A DNA stretch of 64,000 nucleotides from Takakia lepidozioides (GCA_030704615.1 CM060734.1:11408001-11472000), one strand, 5' to 3'. Positions 36,223-46,367 are shown, counted from the stretch's first letter. Program-made: numbers and translations. Notes: generated from the sequence alone by a model not told the origin.

Positions 36223-37489
36223 TCAATGGCAAAGGCCTCTGACGTCATGTCCTGGGGGGGGGGGGGGGGGGGGGGGGGTGGCATTCGCATTGAAAACCGA
36301 TGCAATATCTTTTTCCACCCACCATCTTTTCGCGAGTTCCCGGTCCAGCTTGTCTTGGTTTTCAAACTGGTACGGCGAGGCTTTGCGTATGCCCAATGGG
36401 GTGGCTAAGCCCCAATCATATACCCCAATCTTGATCTCCTTGGTGCCATCTGGAAAATGCAACAAGATGTTGTCGGGGGACAAGTCGTTGTGTAGGACAC
36501 CGTTCTTGTGGACACCATCCATGATGCATACCAATACCCATGCAAGTTTACTGCGCACTTTCCGGAAACGAAGCAAGCGATCGCATTCCTGGAACTCTGC
36601 TTCCGTTCCCCTTTGTTCCAAAATCACCCTGTTGTCCGAATCGTTGCCCCATTTTCTGTCAAGGTTCATCATGTCGCGTATTGTCCTCCCATTCCACCAG
36701 CGAGTATAACCCTCTACCTCACATGCATTCACAGCAAAATACAAGATAACACCCGGATGTTGGAACTTCACTGCCAAACACTCGTCGTTATGTTGTCTCA
36801 ACGCCTTTTCTGGATTTTTAGACTTGGGGTTTTTTTCCCGCTAGCTCCCAACGCTCCGGTATTCTAGAATTGCCAACAATCCTACAGTGACAGACCTTAG
36901 CATACCCTCCTTCTTTATAAGGGCCAATCTCTACCACCTTTGCACTAGAGTTCAGGTAATAAAGACCAGTTGTGCCTCCCCCGCCTGATGACCCCGCCTT
37001 CCAAGGGACAACCCTAGTCCGGCGATGTGAATTCTGACTTGCCGAGCAAGCCCAATACTCAACACGCCGCATTAATTCAGCTTCGGCGGAGGGCACTCGA
37101 CCCTCGGTTGTTCTACCCTTCCATGTCTTCATTAGCTGCCTCAAATTCCACGTGGCGTCTTTCGCCCTGCTTTGAATCCACCGATTGAACTTCGGCTTGT
37201 CCCTGTCCGCCATCCACTTAGCCCCCACCAAAGCGTTTGTCATTTTCTTCTCCATATTTTGCTGAAAAATATGAAACCCCTCCCATCTATGCCTAACATA
37301 AGCACTCTCCAGCCTCATCATGTCCCTACCCTTGAAATAATCCACTACCACTTCTTTCACCCTATCCAAGGCATCCGGTCCCGGGTAGTCTGGCTTGTTG
37401 ACCTGGCTATCCCGCTCGTGGGCACGTTTTCTCTTCCTCCGCCCCCCAAACGACCCTGCCCCAGAACTTGAATTCACAACCCCCGACAT
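36223..37489 (-). CDS. Divergent protein-kinase-like gene (one frameshift)
   Basis: The N-terminal 110 residues are basic, beginning with an NLS-like run (GGRRKRKRAHERDSQ), followed by a helical segment and then a kinase fold. The glycine-loop equivalent is EIGPYKEGGYAKVCHCR, the lysine strand is ECLAVKFQ, and the catalytic loop is VLHNDLSPDNILLHF, with HND for the usual HRD and the Asp and Asn kept. The metal site is IGVYDWGLAT, with DWG for DFG. The frames 37489-36818 and 36801-36223 are joined through a homopolymer-rich site (about 36828-36838) where one base is out of register, so it is either an assembly slip or a lesion. The 3' end runs into a 25-G tract (36254-36278), which makes a proline run. 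The catalytic Asp and metal Asp are present, so activity is possible; the substrate is unknown. Confidence 0.78.
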
Positions 37490-37832
37490 TGTATAAACCT
37501 TTGCCCACTACAGGGTTCAAAACCTTAGAAAACGGCAATGAACGTGTGTGGATGGTGTTTTTGTAGTTTTCTGCAAAAAAACAGGCCGCCGAAGATCCGG
37601 AAACGGAAAAATGGTGATACGATAATTGTACCGTGAACAAGTGTGTGGGACTGACCAATAGTAAACCGACAAAACCTCCCCCCCCAAATAATCACATTTG
37701 CACCTCCCGTTGGCAGTGCCAAGCAACGAAGTCCGAAAGGACTACAGAATGCCAAGGAACCGCACCACAAGAGGGGCAAAAGTGATCAGAAAAGGAGGGG
37801 GGAATGGTTTATATAGGCGCCTACCAGCCGCG

Positions 37833-37845
37833 CCCCCCCCCCCCC
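37833..37845 (+). repeat. Poly-C tract
   Basis: Thirteen consecutive C lie upstream of the kinase-like gene. Similar tracts are at 33719-33731 (G), 36254-36278 (G) and 41694-41715 (C). Such runs are error-prone in assembly, and three of the four lie in or next to the multi-copy genes. Confidence 0.8.
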
Positions 37846-37984
37846 TCCCAAAAAAATAGCATTATGCTTGAAAAGGCGCAACAGGCCAGTGGCGCCTCGC
37901 CACGTGGCTGGCCGAGGCACCGCTTCATGATTAAAAATTAAAAACAAAACGCCACACGGCGGGTCCCTGGATTTCTAAGGAAAA

Positions 37985-38585
37985 AAAAAACACGCGACCC
38001 TCGTATGGTGGTCGCTATATTTATAAAAACAAGAAGAGCGACCACTACATGGCGGTCGCTGCTTTTTAAATATATGTATTAAATAAGCGACCGCCTACTA
38101 GCGGTCGCTTAATTCAAGATTCAAAATATAAATAAGCGACCGCCGCTAAATGGCGGTCGCTTCATTTTTAAAAATATATTAAATAAGCGACCGGTCGTTT
38201 TATTTAAGAATAAGAATAAAAATAAGCGACCGCTGCTAAATGGCGGTCGCTAAATTTAAAAATATATATATAGCGACCGCCACATGGCAGTCGCTGTATT
38301 TTTACAGAATATATCAAAGATATAATATTAATAATATAATAAAGTGCGAGCGACCGCCAATCTGGGCGGTCGCTTCATTTAAAACATAATAAACTTTAAC
38401 CGACCGCCAATGTAGGCGGTCGCTTATTTAAAAATGTAATAAAATACGGGCGACCGCCAATACTGACGGTCGCTTAATTTAACAAAATATTAAATTACAA
38501 ACAACTATCAATATGGGCGGTCGCTTTTATTTTTAAATTAATAAATTATATGCGACCGCTAATATAGGCGGACACATTTTTTTTT
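37985..38585. repeat. Tandem hairpin array, GCGACCGCC/GGCGGTCGC family (left copy)
   Basis: About eleven units of 45-75 bp alternate an AT-rich spacer with a hairpin whose arms are agcgaccgcc and ggcggtcgct, separated by 2-8 nt (aatatgg, actacat, gctaaat and so on). The units drift but the stems are kept by compensating changes. The array lies about 0.5-1.1 kb upstream of the kinase-like gene and is followed by a unique terminal segment (38590-38770). The same array in opposite orientation is at 63410-64000. Confidence 0.88.
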
Positions 38586-38589
38586 AAGA

Positions 38590-38770
38590 ATTAATAAATA
38601 TTAATAATTGGCCACGTCTGTTTTACACCGTAGCTGCCATGTCATTACAAAGGGTAGAAGTAAATCGTAAAAGTCAAATGTAAAAAAAATTACATGGATA
38701 AACGTCTGGATTTGACGTGACGTGACGGCCGACGTGTGAGCGTCACGTCACATTAGGAATGATAACTAGG
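38590..38770 (+). mobile_element. Terminal segment shared with 63226-63400
   Basis: About 170 bp (ggccacgtctgttttacacc, tacaaagggtag, ggataaacgtctgg, gtcacgtca) matches 63226-63400 in reverse complement, right next to the hairpin array in both places. Beyond it, both copies continue with aggaatgataactag. This constant order marks the array as part of one mobile element, probably its end or LTR region. Confidence 0.7.
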
Positions 38771-38789
38771 ATGTAGTGGGAGAAGTTGT

Positions 38790-39135
38790 CCGCAACTTGC
38801 GCTGCTCAACCATACTCAGGCTGATGATCCAGGTCAAGCAATTGAGATCCATTGCTTACCCCAACACCTGACAACGTGATGCCTCAGAAAGAGATGGCAC
38901 CGCCTTGGTACCGGTGGTAAAACCCATTGTCCACTCACGCTCGTTGGCATTGGGCTCCACTAACTGCTGCAATTGGGCATCCTACAAGAGGCCAGGTCCA
39001 CTACCCCGGAAAGCATGCGATCCTGGGAAGCTGAGTAGTGTAGGTAGTGCTGCTCGTGGTTGACCCACCTTGTTGACCACTGCCAAAGGCGACCAGTCAT
39101 CGTGTCTCACACGCTGAGACTACCTCCCTGTGTCC
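38790..39135 (-). pseudogene. DNMT C-terminal fragment
   Basis: Reverse-complement text matches 29290-29630 of the main element: the part from the conserved C-terminal helix back through the VEPNADER-like segment. It carries base changes and stops. It lies directly after the terminal segment of the hairpin element, with no RT behind it, so it is a rearranged scrap. Confidence 0.78.
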
Positions 39136-39547
39136 AAAATGTTATCCAATAAAACACCAACGGAAGAAAATCAGGCACATCCAGAAAAGGGATGAGGTTT
39201 ACTCAAAACCAGAAGCTATATGCTTCTTGGTAAGCCCGGGCCCAGTAATTAAAGCTAACTGCGCTTTAAACCTAGGCGGACAGCAGGACAAAATTATCTC
39301 CACGAGAACCTCGAGAGAAGTTAGAGAAAAAGCCTATAGAGGAGAACCCCTATTTAAACCCAGAAACGAACCCCACACCTTCTCTTCCGCAAACTGGAAT
39401 CTAGTCATAATATTGAAAGTGCTGCTTGAGAGAGAGCTTGGAGTTCAACTTTCCAGCTGCTTAAGAGGCACTTTAGCCGGATGTGAACGTAAACTGACCG
39501 AAATCGGACACTCATCAACAACCATCAGTTCAATCCAAGACAAACCA

Positions 39548-39718
39548 CGATGTAGTTTTATCTTTGGTTAAAAAGCTACAGTCTCTGCTTCCCAAGTCAA
39601 GAGAAAATATGGACTTTTGAACTCTTGCGTGCCCAACTATATGACTGTTTTGTCCATATTTTCTCTTGACTTGGGAAGCAGAAACTATAATTTTTTAACC
39701 AAAGATAAAACTACATCG
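39548..39718. repeat. Long inverted repeat, 67-bp arms
   Basis: Arms 39548-39614 and 39652-39718 are complementary with about six mismatches in 67 bp, separated by a 37-nt loop (ttttgaactcttgcg...). The inner ends are aaaatatggac / gtccatatttt and the outer ends cgatgtag / ctacatcg. It lies exactly between the DNMT fragment (minus strand) and the protease fragment (plus strand). It may be a small foldback element or the join of two inverted element ends. A transcript would fold into a microRNA-precursor-like hairpin. Confidence 0.9.
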
Positions 39719-39758
39719 CACGGAGATCCTTCCTTGGTCTCTACTTCTTTATAAGAGC

Positions 39759-40130
39759 TTGTTGGCAGCTACACTCTGTGAGAGTGGGGAGGTTACTTCA
39801 TCTTCTGCGGAGATAGTGGGAGGTGTAGTGACGGAGGGATCCTCGGATGTGAGGGTGAAGACTGCCACGGCGGCGCCATGGCAAGCTGCAACTGCCAGGT
39901 TGGCAGAGCTGCCAGCTAGGCCAGCCATTGAGCGCGCCATGGTGACACCTGGGGTTCTCATGTTAGACAACCAGGATGACATTTTCTGTTTGAGTGGACC
40001 GGTAGGCAAGAGATACCGGCCACTGCGAGTCTTGTTGGACTCGGGAGCTCAGCCATTGATGCTGGGCAGAGCTGCTATTGCAGGCTTGGGCCTCACGGAG
40101 GCGGATATGGAGCCTTGTCCTTTCCAGATA
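39759..40130 (+). pseudogene. Protease fragment of DNMT-Ty3 element
   Basis: Plus-strand text matches the linker and protease of the other copies: ARLAELPARPAIERAMVTPG, YRPLRVLLDSGAQPLMLGRA and AGLGLTEADMEPCPFQIW. The active-site DSG is intact. Similarity stops at about 40130; what follows is proline/serine-rich chance sequence. The fragment lies in the opposite orientation to the DNMT scrap at 38.8 kb. Confidence 0.85.
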
Positions 40131-40394
40131 TGGCAAACCACATCTATACAAGTGTGTCCTAACTGTCATAGCCGGAATGGGCACTACTCTCCTACACCCT
40201 CTGAGGAACTTGCCCCACCTTCCTCCTCATCCCCCTCATCCCCCCCATCCTCCGAGCTCTGAGATGCATCAGTTCCACTATGCCTCTCAAAAATTCCGTC
40301 CTCTCTTTGGGGGACTGTCCACCTCACTCCTGGGAATCTTCTGCCTCTTCTCCCCCACTTTCCTCAGCAGAATCCAAGACAAAATCTACAAGCT

Positions 40395-43300
40395 TGACGG
40401 GCTCTAATAACTACTCCCTCCTCCCTCATCTTCATTTTCTTGAGGCTTGCCTCGTCTAAAATTTGTTGTACACGACTAGGTTCGGAAGACCTCCTCATGG
40501 ACATCGAAGCAAGCCGGGCAGCATAAGTAGGAAGGATGTAGTCCCTTTCTGGACTCGGCATGAAATCCCTCCTAGCAAAAAAATGCACGTTCCTCCTGCC
40601 CATGAACTGCGGTGTAGATGTCCCTCCTGCAGTACTTGGCATCCTACAGTAAGAACAAATCCACTTTAAGAATGTCAATACCAGCAGAAGCAGAAAGGGT
40701 CTTTCAATGAAATAAGAGAGCAAAGGGAGGTGCCTCACGAAATCAGGAGGCAACTTACAATGCGACCACTCACTCGTAAACGGGGGGCTCCTCGGCCTTG
40801 ATCCCAACTTGTACCTCCCCCTGTTCCTTCTCGGATTCTTCCTCATCCTCCGAGGATGCCTCTTCCTCTTTCGGCAGACGTTCAGCCGCTGCTAGTTCCG
40901 AGTTGTGGAGGGCAGTATCTGGCTCGAAGGCGAAGACATGCCTGTTGGACAACGTCCCAGCCCACATTGAAGCACCTGAGGGACAAAGCGGGCGGTTAGT
41001 AGCATGCGGCATGCAATTACAATCGGGCCAGGGGACATACTGTGCACGTGAAGGCTTACCTGTGCCGCATGTGAGGTCAAGAATCCGCCCTTGGACATCG
41101 GAGCACGTCTCCATGAGGGTTTGGCTGAAAGCAGGGCTCCGGGTCCGGCTATACCGCCACGGTTTGCCTGTCTTTGTGTCCTTCGGCATACTGGAGTGGG
41201 GCACATAGTTGTAGAGGACATCGTAGGTAACAGGGTCCACAACGGCATCAACAAGACGACCATCATTGCGGAATTTGAACGTAGATCCTCTCTTCACAAA
41301 ACAATATGCCTCAAACACCAATGTCTACACATCCAACAAAAGAGGGATCAACTCCAAGGTCTAGTTTAGATACACCAGAAGGCAATAGATTGATAACTTA
41401 CACTCTGGCCCTCTGTTTGCAACCCCTACGTATTGATGCAGAACCATTTTTTGAGGAGGACCGGGGTGGCACTTTTCGGTGTCCACCTTGCCACAACATT
41501 CTCTGTGGTCTTCCCTTTTGTGGCAAGGACCACCATACATCCACCGTCATCCAGGAGCATCCCCGCCAGCCCAAACCCGGCTCTCCAGTAGTCCTCAGTA
41601 AACTTGTTCTAGGTGGGCACACCATCCAGGCCCTCGAGCAGCTCCCCATCTGGAATATCGAGGAGAATCATATCGCAGGCTCTCTCCACCTCACCCCCCC
41701 CCCCCCCCCCCCCCCGAGTGCTCGTACAATCCGTCCTCACAGCCGCGAAGAATTCCATCATGGCTTCCAAACCAGGGGTGTCTTTAGGCTCTGTAGCGGC
41801 AGCCCTCTTCTTCGCTTTCCCTTTCAGCTCCTCCAGAGACTTGTTGTGTGCCACCTTCTTTGCCCTGGCAGCCAGAGCGTCAAGGAAGCTCTCATTGACG
41901 CATTGGATGATTGTTGGGGGTTCTAACTTTGGATTGTGGGGAAACGACACCGCCGAATACCGCCGTGTAGACTCGCACTCAAATGCCAACTTCTTGGCAG
42001 AGCCAGTCCCAATCCGAACTGACTTGGGAACCCGGACTATCGGTGACTTGGCTAGATGATGCAGCTTCTCCAGTGTCATTGTGGGCTTAAGAGCGCGGGA
42101 GTAGTGCTTCCCCACCTCCACCAGAAAGTCGGCACCAAGGGCGGGATCAGCAATGGCCACGTACTTCACCATCCGCGACTTGTACTTGATGTGAGCCTTC
42201 GCCTCCGCAGCTTTCAGATACGATTCCAGTGCCGGGAGGGTTAGTTTCTTCTCCTCTGACTCCATGTACAACCTCCGCGCATGTGCCAAATCCTGCTGAA
42301 TTTTTGTCTGTCAACAATGCGCACATAAGATTAGAAATCCTGGTCCACACTTTTTCTTCTATTGGGGGAGCAAAGACAGATTAGGTCAACAAAAGAGTTG
42401 GGAGCTGTACCCGAAATATGTAGTCCACCATGGCGTCCATGCTCAGCCTATACCAGGTTCTGTCTGCCTTTGCCTCCGGCTTGCGCAGTAGGTTGGCACT
42501 GAGCAAATTGGCAAACTCTTGCACCCCCTGCTTCCTGACATCCTTCACTCGGAAGAGCATGTGGGACAAGTTGGTGGCAATGAAGGCATTCTCAGTCACC
42601 CTGCAATGCCACATTTCCATTAAACGATACTGAAATGAGAATTTGCAACAAATATGACGATTGGCAATGAAATGAGTGTTTCAAATTCAAAGTTCCAAAG
42701 CAAGAGGCATTGTAACTTACGAGTTGATGTCTGCCATTGCAGCTTTGAGAAGACTGCGATCTTTGGGCCCCGCAACCTTCAGCACAACACACTCCACGGC
42801 GTAATGCCAATCCAGGTCGTTGGGGGTGGGCTTGGGCTATGTGCTCCATCCATGCCAGGAGGCGATGATTGTTGTCCCACACGTAAAACATCTTTCCGCA
42901 CAAGTGGTGGAAAAGAGGATCAGTAGCAATCAATCTTTCGAACTCCTCATTTCGCCTTTGCCAATGGGGACCCCATTTGTCCACCTCATCGGAAGTGTGG
43001 GCACGAGAAGCTCCGTGGTTGTTCTCAATGGAAACATAAAACGCGGCAGACCCCATTCGATATCCCTCCCGGAAAGAGAATTTCAGCTTGTCGATATCGC
43101 CTAGGAGTGCAGGTCTCACCACCTGCAATGATATGGCAGAGAGGAATCCGAAGCTTTGTTGGGTACACCATGCCTCCTAGGACCCTGCCAATGTTGCTGT
43201 GGGTTGCCTCCAACATCTTGGCAGCGGCCAACTTCATATCCGCCTCCGACATGACGTCTGCTGCAGGGGGGTTCTCCGGCAGCCCACCAGGACCACCAAA

Positions 43301-43449
43301 TCCAGCCTGTATGCTCTGGGTTTGGGCCTGGGAATCTCCGGGAGGATGTCATCCTGGTCAGAAAGGTCCCTCTCGTCGTCCTCAACTTCGTCAATCACCG
43401 GCGGAAGCACCTCGTGCCCTCTCCCCGTCTTCACCTCCACCTCCGACAT
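40395..43449 (-). pseudogene. ParB-like / methyltransferase-like family, copy B
   Basis: The gene reads right to left. An acidic first exon (PPVIDEVEDDERDLSDQDD, 43410-43340) leads to the ParB-like domain: MKLAAAKMLEATHSNIG, LRIPLCHI, VVRPALLGDIDKLKFSFREG, MGSAAFYVSIENN and FYVWDNNHRLLAWMEHIAQ (43240-42830). The frame breaks at about 43120 and 42815. The spacer has ATNLSHMLFRVKDV (42570) and IADPALGADFLVEVGKHYSR (42160-42100), with a glycine run from 22 C (41694-41715). The methyltransferase-like part has ACDMILLDIPDGELL where DPPY stands in active enzymes, then DYWRAGFGLAGMLLDDGG. Later exons end with GRILDLTCGT spliced to ASMWAGTLSNRHVFAFEPD (41075 to 40975-40918), a clear motif I. Basic and acidic C-terminal exons close the gene. 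The motif order (IV before I) is that of beta-class N4C/N6A methyltransferases. Confidence 0.75.
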
Positions 43450-43469
43450 TCCGTGGTCTTTGTGGTGTT

Positions 43470-44640
43470 CTATCCCCTCCCCCAGTCTCCACCATATGGG
43501 TAATTACGGGGGCTGGTCCCACCCGTGATGGTGTAACCGGTAAGGATGCTGACACTCTCACGTGCCTTGGTGGGTGCTCTGTTCAGACCCCCCTCGGCAG
43601 CCTGTGATGGCTCTCTCACCGGGGATTGCATGTGCTTGGGTTTCTTCTTCCTCTTTGCGTGGGCGGGCCCTCCTGCATGTGCATCAGCTTCTTGGATTGG
43701 TGGATCTGCTGTCCTCATGCGACACCCTGCACCTGCCATGCCGGCTGCACCAACCTCCCGAATGCCTATTCAGGCGTACTCCCGTTCCAGGGCCTCCCGT
43801 CCACCAACAAAAGTAGCAACTTCCTATGAGCCCTCCCGCGCCCGCTTTGGCTCCCCGAATATGTGAAGCAAGTGGTCCGCAGACTGCTGCCGATGACTGT
43901 CCGACTGCGCTCGATGAGTAGCCGCTTTTGGAGTGAGTGCACGAGGAGTTGGAGCTGTCGACGATACCACCACCGTGTCAAGCTCGTCTTCACTCTGTCA
44001 TCCCCAACAAGAGCGCCACCACGTCCCAAAAACGAGGCAGTCGTGAGAGGAAGAGTAGGGAGTGGCATGGAACAACCATGAGAGCAAAACCAAGTAAAGG
44101 CAAAAAAGCACATGAAGAAGGACATTCACAAGGATGCTAAAACAAAGAAAACAAAGCCAATCAGACGACCGCACATGATATAGAGAGAGGAGGAAGTTGG
44201 GGCTTGCCTGAGAGTGCTCCGCTTCAGTTGGCGCGGGCTGCGAGCAAGACAAGGGGATCTCCTGCTGGAGTTTCAACTTGGCCATGCGAGATGTTGGACG
44301 CATTCCGTAGTACAAAGGTTTGAGTTTGCGCCGCGCTTTGGAAGTGGGGTTTCTCTCAGGAGACCCAGGAACTCCTCCACGCGGCATAAGTCCGACTAAC
44401 AGATAACTCTCCCGCAGAATGCGTGTGTACAACCCTCGAGCGGGACTTCATCCACCCGTCACATCAGGGGTTCGATGCGTATAGGAGAAGGCAGCGCGGA
44501 ATCCGTGCCCACTGCAGACGACTTCACCAATGGCTGCGGACAATGAATGCTGGCCGGCGCACTTCAATGTCATAGGTCTGGAGCTTGCCCTCGATCCGCC
44601 CAAGACGTCATCATCCACGCAGCCCTGCATGGAAAAACCT
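43470..44640 (-). CDS. Upstream exons possibly belonging to copy B
   Basis: Basic or mixed minus-strand text is readable in pieces: KRKKKPKHMQSPVREPSQAA (43665-43600), RRQLQLLVHSLQKRLLIERS (43970-43900) and SKARRKLKPLYYGMRPTSRM (44345-44285). They could be N-terminal exons of copy B or of an unrelated gene. Part of this stretch (43890-44100) is repeated at 60140-60370. I cannot assign a family. Confidence 0.3.
43890..44100. repeat. Dispersed repeat, first copy (second at 60140-60370)
   Basis: The phrases gatgagtagc.gcttttggagtga.tgc, gttggagctgtcga.gatacc and cactctgtcatccccaaca are shared with 60149-60242, and gtagggagtggcatggaacaa is shared with 60351-60370. Both copies have the same orientation. 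The repeat probably belongs to a mobile element. On the minus strand both could encode VGDDRV.TS.TRWWY.RQLQ. Confidence 0.75.
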
Positions 44641-44699
44641 GTCAGAGATGAGCCAGGAGCGCCACCTGGCCCTCGATCCACCCGAGACGTCACCATCGA

Positions 44700-45510
44700 C
44701 GAGCCCCTTGATGGAAAACCGGCGCCAAATTTCCATCCTGCAGGTAAGTCGGAGCTCCCCCGGATGGAAAACCGGCGCCAAATTTCAATCCAGCAGGTAA
44801 GTAGGGGCTCCCCCGGATGGAAAACCGGCGCCGAATTTCCATGCAACGGACGACATTTGTAGGGATAACGTACAAAAAAAATGGCCCGCAGGGAGAAAAC
44901 TCTAAGTTGAGGGTCGGATCATACAAAAAAACTCGAAAAAGGTCATGTAACGACTGAAAATGGTTGATGACGGCTCCATACGGGCGTCCTCGGATGGAAA
45001 TTCGGCGCCGTTTTTCCATCCGGGGGATGATTTCTGGCAGCCACGTGTCGGCCTCTCCCCCCGAGACGACTTCATCCAAGCCCCCTCGGATGGAAATTCG
45101 GCGTTGTTTTTCCATCCGGGGGATGATCTCTGGCAGCCACGTGTCGGCCTCTCCCCCCGAGACGACTTCATCCAAGCCCCCTCGGATGGAAATTTGGCGC
45201 CGTTTTTCCATCCACGGGGATCTCTGGCAGCCACGTGTCGGCCTCTCCCCCCCAAGACGACTTCATCCAAGCCCCCTCGGATGGAAATTCGGCGCTGTTT
45301 TTCCATCCGGGGGATAATCTCTGGCAGCCACATGTCGGCCTCTCCCCCCGAGACGACTTCATCCAAGTCCCCTCGGATGGAAATTCGGCGCCGTTTTTCC
45401 ATCCGGGGGATTAACTCTGGCAGCCACATGTCGGCCTCTCCCCCCGAGACAACTTCAACCCAGCCCCCTCGGATGGAAATTCGGCGCCGTTTTTCCATCC
45501 TGAGATGGGC
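44700..45510. repeat. Two tandem palindrome arrays (GGATGGAAA..GGCGCC..TTTCCATCC)
   Basis: Three compact units of about 55 bp (44708-44845) contain gatggaaaaccggcgccaaatttccatc; two of them are followed by caggtaagt. Six longer units of about 97 bp (44988-45505) carry ggatggaaattcggcgccgtttttccatcc and a constant spacer (ctggcagccacgtgtcggcctctcccc, gacgacttcatccaagcc). The frames through the array, including Trp-Lys-Asn-Gly repeats on the minus strand, are by-products of the repeat. It stands 5' of ParB/methyltransferase copy B. Confidence 0.9.
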
Positions 45511-45863
45511 TTCGATGAGCATGTTAGCGCCATCTCCTACCGTGTAGGTCTTTCGCGGGATGAGCGGTTTTATGGAGCCTCATGTCGAAGTAAATGTTGC
45601 GCCTCATTCCCGGGTACGGGCATATTAAATGCTGTGCTTTTCTTTGCCACTTGTCTAAATTCGCTCGTCACCCACGTGTTTAACCGAGACAGCAACAGCC
45701 CTTCCGAGCTCCGAGCTCCTCTCACTTCCTCTCCTCCCACACTCCCACTTCCCTGCGCACCCTCTCTGCTTCCTAGCAGCCCTTTCAATAGTCGGCGTTG
45801 GCGTGCTGGGATCCCAGCATCTGCCCAAACAAGCATCTCACCCCGTGGGACTTCTCGCCCAAG

Positions 45864-46020
45864 TCAGGGGATATTTTCATATTCCTGCAGGATTGGATAG
45901 ACCATTCTTAGCAGAGGAGGGTCCACCTGTCCGCTCTTGAGTACCTTCCTGGCTTCCATGATCAGGCTCGCGGGGACGGGCTTGCGCGGCTTTGGTGCCT
46001 CCGAATCGTTGATCTGGCGC
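45864..46020 (-). CDS. Short possible exon, unknown
   Basis: The minus-strand text RQINDSEAPKPRKPVPASLI, MEARKVLKSGQVDPPLLRMV and YPILQEYENIP looks like protein. Plus-strand text at the same place does not. No family is recognised. It lies just left of the plus-strand exon at 46153, on the other strand. Confidence 0.3.
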
Positions 46021-46152
46021 AGTATCCGCCTGCATGGAACATCCCCAAAAGCCGCACGGCCTTCATGTATCATTGGAGGTGCTGCCAGTGGGCCTACGAG
46101 GATTGCATCGGGTGTACGTACATGCCAGAGAGGATTCCATTGCAAACAGTGT

Positions 46153-46367
46153 ATGGGGATATTCTCATAAGCTACGAGGATGAGTCCTATGGACATAGAG
46201 TCTCCACTGCAAAGATCTCGATTTACGATGGTGTATATATCGGAGGACATGACACCGTTGTCCACTATACCAAAGGAGAGCGGGCTGCATCCATTGTCTT
46301 CACCTACCAACACCCTGTCAGTCATGAGCTTGTTGAGAGGCCAGTCGAGGTTCCAGCTTCTTGGTGA
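46153..46367 (+). CDS. Terminal exon of an unknown repeated gene
   Basis: After a gcaaacag acceptor the exon reads YGDILISYEDESYGHRVSTA, KISIYDGVYIGGHDTVVHYT and VSHELVERPVEVPASW with a stop. The exon at 61561-61776 is clearly the same gene family, beginning at the same splice position (tccag|tgtatgggga). Function is unknown; the pattern of alternating beta-type strands ending HELV.RPVE.P is not one I recognise. It lies between copies B and C of the ParB family, on the opposite strand. Confidence 0.6.

Noticed and set aside
37985-38585. CRISPR-like array of palindromic repeats
   Set aside because: Stems vary in step and spacers are AT-rich and similar to each other. The same block with a shared flank occurs at 63.2-64.0 kb, so it is part of a mobile element.
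39227-39571. Plus-strand frame of 114 codons
   Set aside because: It overlaps the left arm of the inverted repeat, and its text shows no recognisable or conserved pattern.
44902-45547. Repeat proteins of about 200 residues on both strands (Trp-Lys-Asn-Gly or Met-Glu-Ile-Arg-Arg repeats)
   Set aside because: These are open frames forced by the 97-bp palindrome array; both strands and several frames are open, which is the sign of a repeat rather than a gene.
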